From assembly GCA_026005015.1 (NCBI GenBank), contig BPKG01000003.1:357350-421349 (forward strand): a stretch of 64,000 nucleotides of DNA, in the 5' to 3' direction. How positions within the stretch are numbered: the first letter of the stretch is position 1; each line of letters begins with the position of its first letter. The notes beneath the pieces are model-generated. The model saw nothing but the letters and a program-made list of their open reading frames with translations, ran no database searches and was not told the DNA's origin. Positions 60,221 through 64,000 of this stretch are shown one piece after another. This DNA is from Burkholderiales bacterium (lineage in GTDB: Bacteria > Pseudomonadota > Gammaproteobacteria > Burkholderiales > UBA6910). The translations under genes were made by a program, and so were the position numbers.

Positions 60221-61009
60221 TCAATGGGCCACGCCCAGGTAGGCGTCGATCACCGCCTGGTTGTTGCGCACCTCATCGGGCGCTGCGTCCGCGATTTTGC
60301 GCCCATAGTCGAGCACCACCACCCGGTCCGAGATGTCCATGACCACGCCCATGTCGTGCTCGATCAGCACGATAGTGGTGCCGAACTCGTCGTTCACGTC
60401 CAGCACGAAGCGGCACATGTCCTGCTTCTCCTCCAGGTTCATGCCCGCCATCGGCTCGTCCAGCAGGAGCAGCTTAGGCTCCGCGGCGAGGGCCCGTGCC
60501 AGCTCCACCCGCTTCTGCAGCCCGTAGGGAAGCCTTCCCACCGGAGTCTTGCGGATGTGCTCGATCTCCAGGAAGTCGATGATCTCCTCCACCCTCTTGC
60601 GGTGCTCGATTTCCTCCCGCTGGGCCCAGCCCCAGTAGAGGGCCTGGGCGAGAAAGCCCGTCTTCATCTTGAGGTTGCGCCCGGTCATGATGTTGTCCAG
60701 CACGCTCATGCCTTTGAACAGGGCGATGTTCTGGAAGGTGCGGGCGATGCCCTGGGCGGCGGCCTCGTGGGGGCGCACCCGGTGGCGCTTCCTGCCCAGG
60801 AAGGTCACGGTCCCTTCCTGGGGATGGTAGACCCCGTTGATCACGTTGAGCAGGGAGCTTTTTCCCGCGCCGTTAGGGCCGATGATGGCCAGGATCTCCC
60901 GCTCCCGCACTTCGAAGGACACCCGGTCCAGGGCCTTCACGCCCCCGAAGGAGAGGGAGATGTTTTCGACGGTGAGGATCGGAGGGCCGAACCGGCGCTC
61001 GCCGTTCAT
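60221..61009 (-). CDS. Branched-chain-type ABC transporter ATPase (LivG-like)
   Basis: 262 residues. Walker A IIGPNGAGKSSLLNVINGVY, signature LPYGLQKRVELARAL, and Walker B LLLLDEPMAGMN. It has the extra segment after Walker A typical of LivG. Its ATG overlaps the stop of the upstream acyl-CoA ligase by one base (TGATG), showing tight coupling. Confidence 0.9.
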   Translation of the reverse strand: MNGERRFGPPILTVENISLSFGGVKALDRVSFEVREREILAIIGPNGAGKSSLLNVINGVYHPQEGTVTFLGRKRHRVRPHEAAAQGIARTFQNIALFKGMSVLDNIMTGRNLKMKTGFLAQALYWGWAQREEIEHRKRVEEIIDFLEIEHIRKTPVGRLPYGLQKRVELARALAAEPKLLLLDEPMAGMNLEEKQDMCRFVLDVNDEFGTTIVLIEHDMGVVMDISDRVVVLDYGRKIADAAPDEVRNNQAVIDAYLGVAH

Positions 61010-63054
61010 CAGGAGGCCGCTCTTGCCAGGTCCACGCTGTAGGTGCGGGCGTCGGCGATGCGCGCCGTGGCCTTGAGCACGCCGGTGCGCCCGTCCTCGA
61101 AGCGCACCTGGGTCTCCACGTAGCACTCTTCCCTGCCCGCGTAGAGCGCCTCCACCAGGGGGGCGTACCTCTCGGCGATGAAGCGCCGCCGCACCTTGCG
61201 GGTGCGGGTGATCTCCCCGTCGTCCGGGTCCAGCTCCTTGTGCAGGATGAGGAAGCGGTGGATCTGGGAGCCGGCGAGCTTGGGATCGAGGGATAGGTCC
61301 CGGTTCACCTTTTCCACGCACTCCCGGATCAGGTCGTAGACCTGGGGCTGGGCGGCGAGATCGGTATAGCCGGAGTAGGGCAGCCCCCGGCGCTCCGCCC
61401 AGTTGCCCACCGCCTCCATGTCGATGTTGATGAAGGCGCACACCCGGTCGCGCCCGTGGCCGAAAGCCACCGCTTCCTTGATGTAGGGGAAGAACTTGAG
61501 CTTGTTCTCGATATATTTGGGGGCGAACAGGGTGCCGTCGGCCAGCCGCCCCACGTCCTTGGCGCGATCGATGATCTTCAGGTGCCCGTCCTCGTCGAAG
61601 TAGCCGGCGTCCCCGGTGTGGAACCATCCTTCCCGGTCCTTGGCCTGGGCGGTCGCCTCCGGGTTGTTGTAATAGCCCTGGAACAGCCCGGGGGAGCGCA
61701 CCAGGATCTCCCCGTTGTCAGCGATCCGCACTTCCACCCCCTTCACCGGCGGGCCCACCGTGTCGGGTTTCACCTGCCCGTTCGGCTGCACGCACACGAA
61801 GACCGAGGTTTCGGTGGAGCCGTAGAGCTGCTTCAAGTTGATGCCGATGGAGCGATAGAACTGGAACAGGTCCTCGCCGATGGCTTCCCCGGCGGTATAA
61901 GCCACTTTGATGCGGCTCAAGCCCAGCACGTTGCGCAAGGGCCCGTAGACCAGGAGGTCGCCGGCCAGGTACAGCAGGCGGTCGAGGAGGGAGACCCGCT
62001 CCCGGCGCCCGAGGATCTTTCCCCCCACCCGGCGGGCGATTTCCATAAAGCGGTCGAACATCCGGCGCTTGAGCCAGCCGGCGTCATCCATGCGGATGGT
62101 CACCTGGGTGAGCAGCGCCTCCAACACCCGGGGCGGCGCGAAGTAATAGGTCGGCCCGATCTCCCGCATATCGTTGAGCACCGTGTCGGCCGACTCGGGG
62201 CAGCTCACGCAGAAGCCCGCCACGTAGGCCTGGGCGTAGGAGAACATGTTCTGCCCGATCCAGGCCATGGGCAGATAGGCGAGCACCTCTTCCTCGGGGG
62301 TGAGCCCCTCCATCTCGGTGCCGATGCGGGCGGCGCTGATCAGGTTGTCGTGGGTGAGCACCACCCCCTTGGGGTTGCCGGTGGTGCCCGAGGTGTAGAA
62401 CAGGGCCGCGGTGTCGCTCGCGCGGCCCAGGGCGATTTCCCGCAGGAAGAAATCCGGGTGCTCCCGGTCGAAGGTACGCCCCCGGGCCTCGAGGGCGTCC
62501 AGGCTCTGGAGCTGCGGCTGGGGGTAGTGGCGCAGCCCCCGGGGGTCGTCGTAGCAGATACGCTTGAGAAAAGGGCAGTCGGGCAGGATTTCCAGGAGCT
62601 TGTCCACCTGCTCCTGGTCCTCCACGATGGCGAAGCCGATTTCGGCGTCCCGGAATACGTAGCCCATCTCCTGGGCCACGGCGTCCTGGTACAAGGGCAC
62701 CGGGATGCCGCCCAGGGCCTGGGCCGCCGCCATGGCCCAGTAGAGCCGAGGGCGGTTTTCCCCGATGATGGCCAGGCGCTGGCCGCGCTGGAAGCCCTCG
62801 GCCGCCAACCCGCAAGCGATCGCCCGCACTTCGTCCAGCACCTGGCGCCAGGTCCAGGTCTGCCAGATGCCGTAGTCCTTCTCCCGGATGGCGGGACGCT
62901 CGCCCCGCACTGCCACGTGGTGCAGCAGCAGCCGGGGAAAAGTGTCCGGAGCCTCCCCCGGCACTCCCAAGGTCTGCATTTCCTCCTGCGCGTCCTGGGA
63001 CGGGACCAGCCGGCGCCTGCCCGCCATGGCCCACGGACGCTCCCGCACCTTCAT
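61009..63054 (-). CDS. Long-chain acyl-CoA ligase (AMP-binding) heading the ABC operon
   Basis: 681 residues. ALFYTSGTTGNPKGVVLTH is the adenylation signature, YGSTETSVFV and GWFHTGDAGYFDEDGHLKII the later motifs. It belongs to the large bacterial long-chain ligases. It is the first gene of a seven-gene set (this ligase, livG, livH, livM, binding protein, livF, PaaK-like ligase) known in several aromatic-degrading betaproteobacteria. AGCAGGAG precedes ATG 63054. The natural substrate is not settled by sequence. Confidence 0.85.
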   Translation of the reverse strand: MKVRERPWAMAGRRRLVPSQDAQEEMQTLGVPGEAPDTFPRLLLHHVAVRGERPAIREKDYGIWQTWTWRQVLDEVRAIACGLAAEGFQRGQRLAIIGENRPRLYWAMAAAQALGGIPVPLYQDAVAQEMGYVFRDAEIGFAIVEDQEQVDKLLEILPDCPFLKRICYDDPRGLRHYPQPQLQSLDALEARGRTFDREHPDFFLREIALGRASDTAALFYTSGTTGNPKGVVLTHDNLISAARIGTEMEGLTPEEEVLAYLPMAWIGQNMFSYAQAYVAGFCVSCPESADTVLNDMREIGPTYYFAPPRVLEALLTQVTIRMDDAGWLKRRMFDRFMEIARRVGGKILGRRERVSLLDRLLYLAGDLLVYGPLRNVLGLSRIKVAYTAGEAIGEDLFQFYRSIGINLKQLYGSTETSVFVCVQPNGQVKPDTVGPPVKGVEVRIADNGEILVRSPGLFQGYYNNPEATAQAKDREGWFHTGDAGYFDEDGHLKIIDRAKDVGRLADGTLFAPKYIENKLKFFPYIKEAVAFGHGRDRVCAFINIDMEAVGNWAERRGLPYSGYTDLAAQPQVYDLIRECVEKVNRDLSLDPKLAGSQIHRFLILHKELDPDDGEITRTRKVRRRFIAERYAPLVEALYAGREECYVETQVRFEDGRTGVLKATARIADARTYSVDLARAAS

Positions 63055-63183
63055 GGACTCGCTCCTGCTCTTACGCCACGGCCGGCGCTGATAGGATCGA
63101 TTCTAGCGGAACGCCTGGCTTCCGGACCCCCATCCTGCGCCAGCGATGAACCCCCTGCCTCCTATTATGCTAGATCCCGAGGT

Positions 63184-63202
63184 CATACTGCGCCGCAGCA
63201 TG
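63184..63202. promoter_or_regulatory. Palindrome between the ligase operon and crp/fnr gene
   Basis: CATACTGCGCCGCAGCATG is a 19-base palindrome with one mismatched pair (CATACTGCG against CGCAGCATG), in the 215-base divergent gap. It does not match the FNR (TTGAT-N4-ATCAA) or CRP consensus. It is a plausible operator for the neighbouring regulator or for another protein. Confidence 0.35.
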
Positions 63203-63269
63203 CGTCCGTGCCGAAATTGTGTGTTCAGACAAAGCTTAGGGCGGATCTTCCCCGTACACTGTCACTTCA

Positions 63270-63977
63270 TTGACAATTGAGCACGTGCGGTCTCTCGATG
63301 AGATGTTGGCTCTGAGCCCCTGGACCCGGGAACTCACGGCCGAGCAGCTCGCCCGGGTCAAGGCCTCCACGGTCGTGCGGGACTACGGGCCGGGGGCTTT
63401 GATTTGCCCCCGGGGCGAGCCCTCCCGGGCCTGGCTGGGGGTGGTAGAGGGGCTTGTCAAGCTCCAGTGCACCGCCGATTCCGGCAAGTCGTTCACCCTG
63501 GCGGGCATTCCCGGGGGAAGCTGGTTCGGGGAAGGTTCCGTGCTGAAAGGGGAGCCGCGCCGCTACGACGTGGTGGCGCTGCGCGCCTCCCGCATGGCCT
63601 TCATGCCCGAGGCCACCTTCCACTGGCTGCTGAACACGAGCTTCGCCTTCAACCGCTTCCTCCTCACCCAGTTGAACGAGCGGCTCGCCCACTTCATCGG
63701 CATGCTGGAGCACGAGCGGCTGCTCGACCTGGACGCGCGGGTAGCGAGGTCCCTGGCGCTCCTGTTCAATCCCCTGCTGCACCCGGCGGCCCAGCCCCAG
63801 ATCCAGATTTCCCAGGAAGAGCTGGGCTACCTGGTGGGCGCCTCCCGCCAGCGAGTCAACCAAGCGCTGCAAGTGCTGGAAAAGGCCGGTTTGATCGTCG
63901 CCGACTACGGAGTGGTGACGGTGCTGGATCCGGAGGGGCTCGCTCGGTTCGGGGGCATGACCAACCGTCGCCCGTGA
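63270..63977 (+). CDS. Crp/Fnr family transcriptional regulator
   Basis: Up to 235 residues from TTG 63270; ATG at 63303 gives 224. A cyclic-nucleotide-type sensing barrel (GGSWFGEGSVL is the GxFGE-like motif) is followed by a helix-turn-helix (ISQEELGYLVGASRQRVNQALQVLE). It has no N-terminal cysteine cluster, so it is not an oxygen-sensing FNR. It is divergent from the ligase/ABC operon and may control it. The ligand is unknown. The start is uncertain, as the TTG overlaps a TTGACA-like sequence. Confidence 0.85.
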   Translation: MTIEHVRSLDEMLALSPWTRELTAEQLARVKASTVVRDYGPGALICPRGEPSRAWLGVVEGLVKLQCTADSGKSFTLAGIPGGSWFGEGSVLKGEPRRYDVVALRASRMAFMPEATFHWLLNTSFAFNRFLLTQLNERLAHFIGMLEHERLLDLDARVARSLALLFNPLLHPAAQPQIQISQEELGYLVGASRQRVNQALQVLEKAGLIVADYGVVTVLDPEGLARFGGMTNRRP

Positions 63978-64000
63978 CCCCTCCTCCCGCGCGCCGGTCT

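Noticed and set aside
53515..64000. A genomic island or recent transfer for the ligase/ABC operon
   Set aside because: Base composition looks like the rest of the window, and there is no tRNA, integrase, transposase or flanking repeat.

Overview
This is a 64 kb stretch of high-GC bacterial chromosome, gene-dense and almost entirely core metabolism. The gene set and order point to a betaproteobacterium: metX-metW with a DUF4426 gene, comM-ubiK next to a TIGR02001-type porin-glnK-amtB operon, the Acidithiobacillus-type gshA with gshB, a transport-less EIIA-HPr-EI phosphorelay, pilT/pilU beside yggS-proC-yggT-yggU, and folD-aceE-aceF. I cannot assign a genus. I see no tRNA, rRNA, insertion sequence, prophage, integrase or CRISPR array, and no intergenic stretch over about 300 bases.

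Layout. 1-8.1 kb: the end of an FAD-dependent oxidoreductase gene, then methionine synthesis (metH, a rhodanese, metE, and divergent metR). 8.1-10.4 kb: a DUF2721 membrane protein, comM and ubiK on the minus strand. 10.5-13.3 kb: a nitrogen-regulated operon (porin, glnK, amtB) with a sigma-54 promoter and two phased NtrC-like boxes, closed by a strong terminator. 13.4-21.8 kb: gshA, gshB, apbE, EIIA-Man, HPr, EI, metX, metW, DUF4426. 21.8-25.5 kb: ampG and xth (minus), pyrE and a DUF4124 gene (plus). 25.5-28.8 kb: gatCAB (minus). 28.8-35.5 kb: the cell-elongation cluster mreBCD-mrdA-rodA-rlpA (plus). 35.5-39.1 kb: hslVU and an acyl-CoA ligase (minus). 39.3-45.5 kb: a THUMP RNA methyltransferase, pilT-pilU (minus), and yggS-proC-yggT-yggU (plus). 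45.6-54.4 kb, minus strand: folD, aceE, aceF, nadD, rsfS, rlmH, maf, rng. 54.5-64 kb: an acyl-CoA ligase, five branched-chain-type ABC transporter genes and a PaaK-like ligase (minus), with a divergent Crp/Fnr-family regulator.

The most conspicuous oddity is the number of otherwise well-preserved genes broken by single-base insertions or deletions: metH, metE, the DUF2721 gene, the porin, mreB, mreD, mrdA, rodA, rlpA and aceE. Correcting the indels restores family-typical lengths wherever I could count them, and several lie in homopolymer runs. I read these as sequence or assembly errors rather than real pseudogenes, although the clustering in the elongation operon deserves a check. I give each such gene as one interrupted CDS.

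I found no clear undescribed system. The best leads are regulatory: the NtrC/sigma-54 region before the porin-glnK-amtB operon, a two-hairpin leader before aceE, and a palindrome between the ligase/ABC operon and its Crp/Fnr neighbour.
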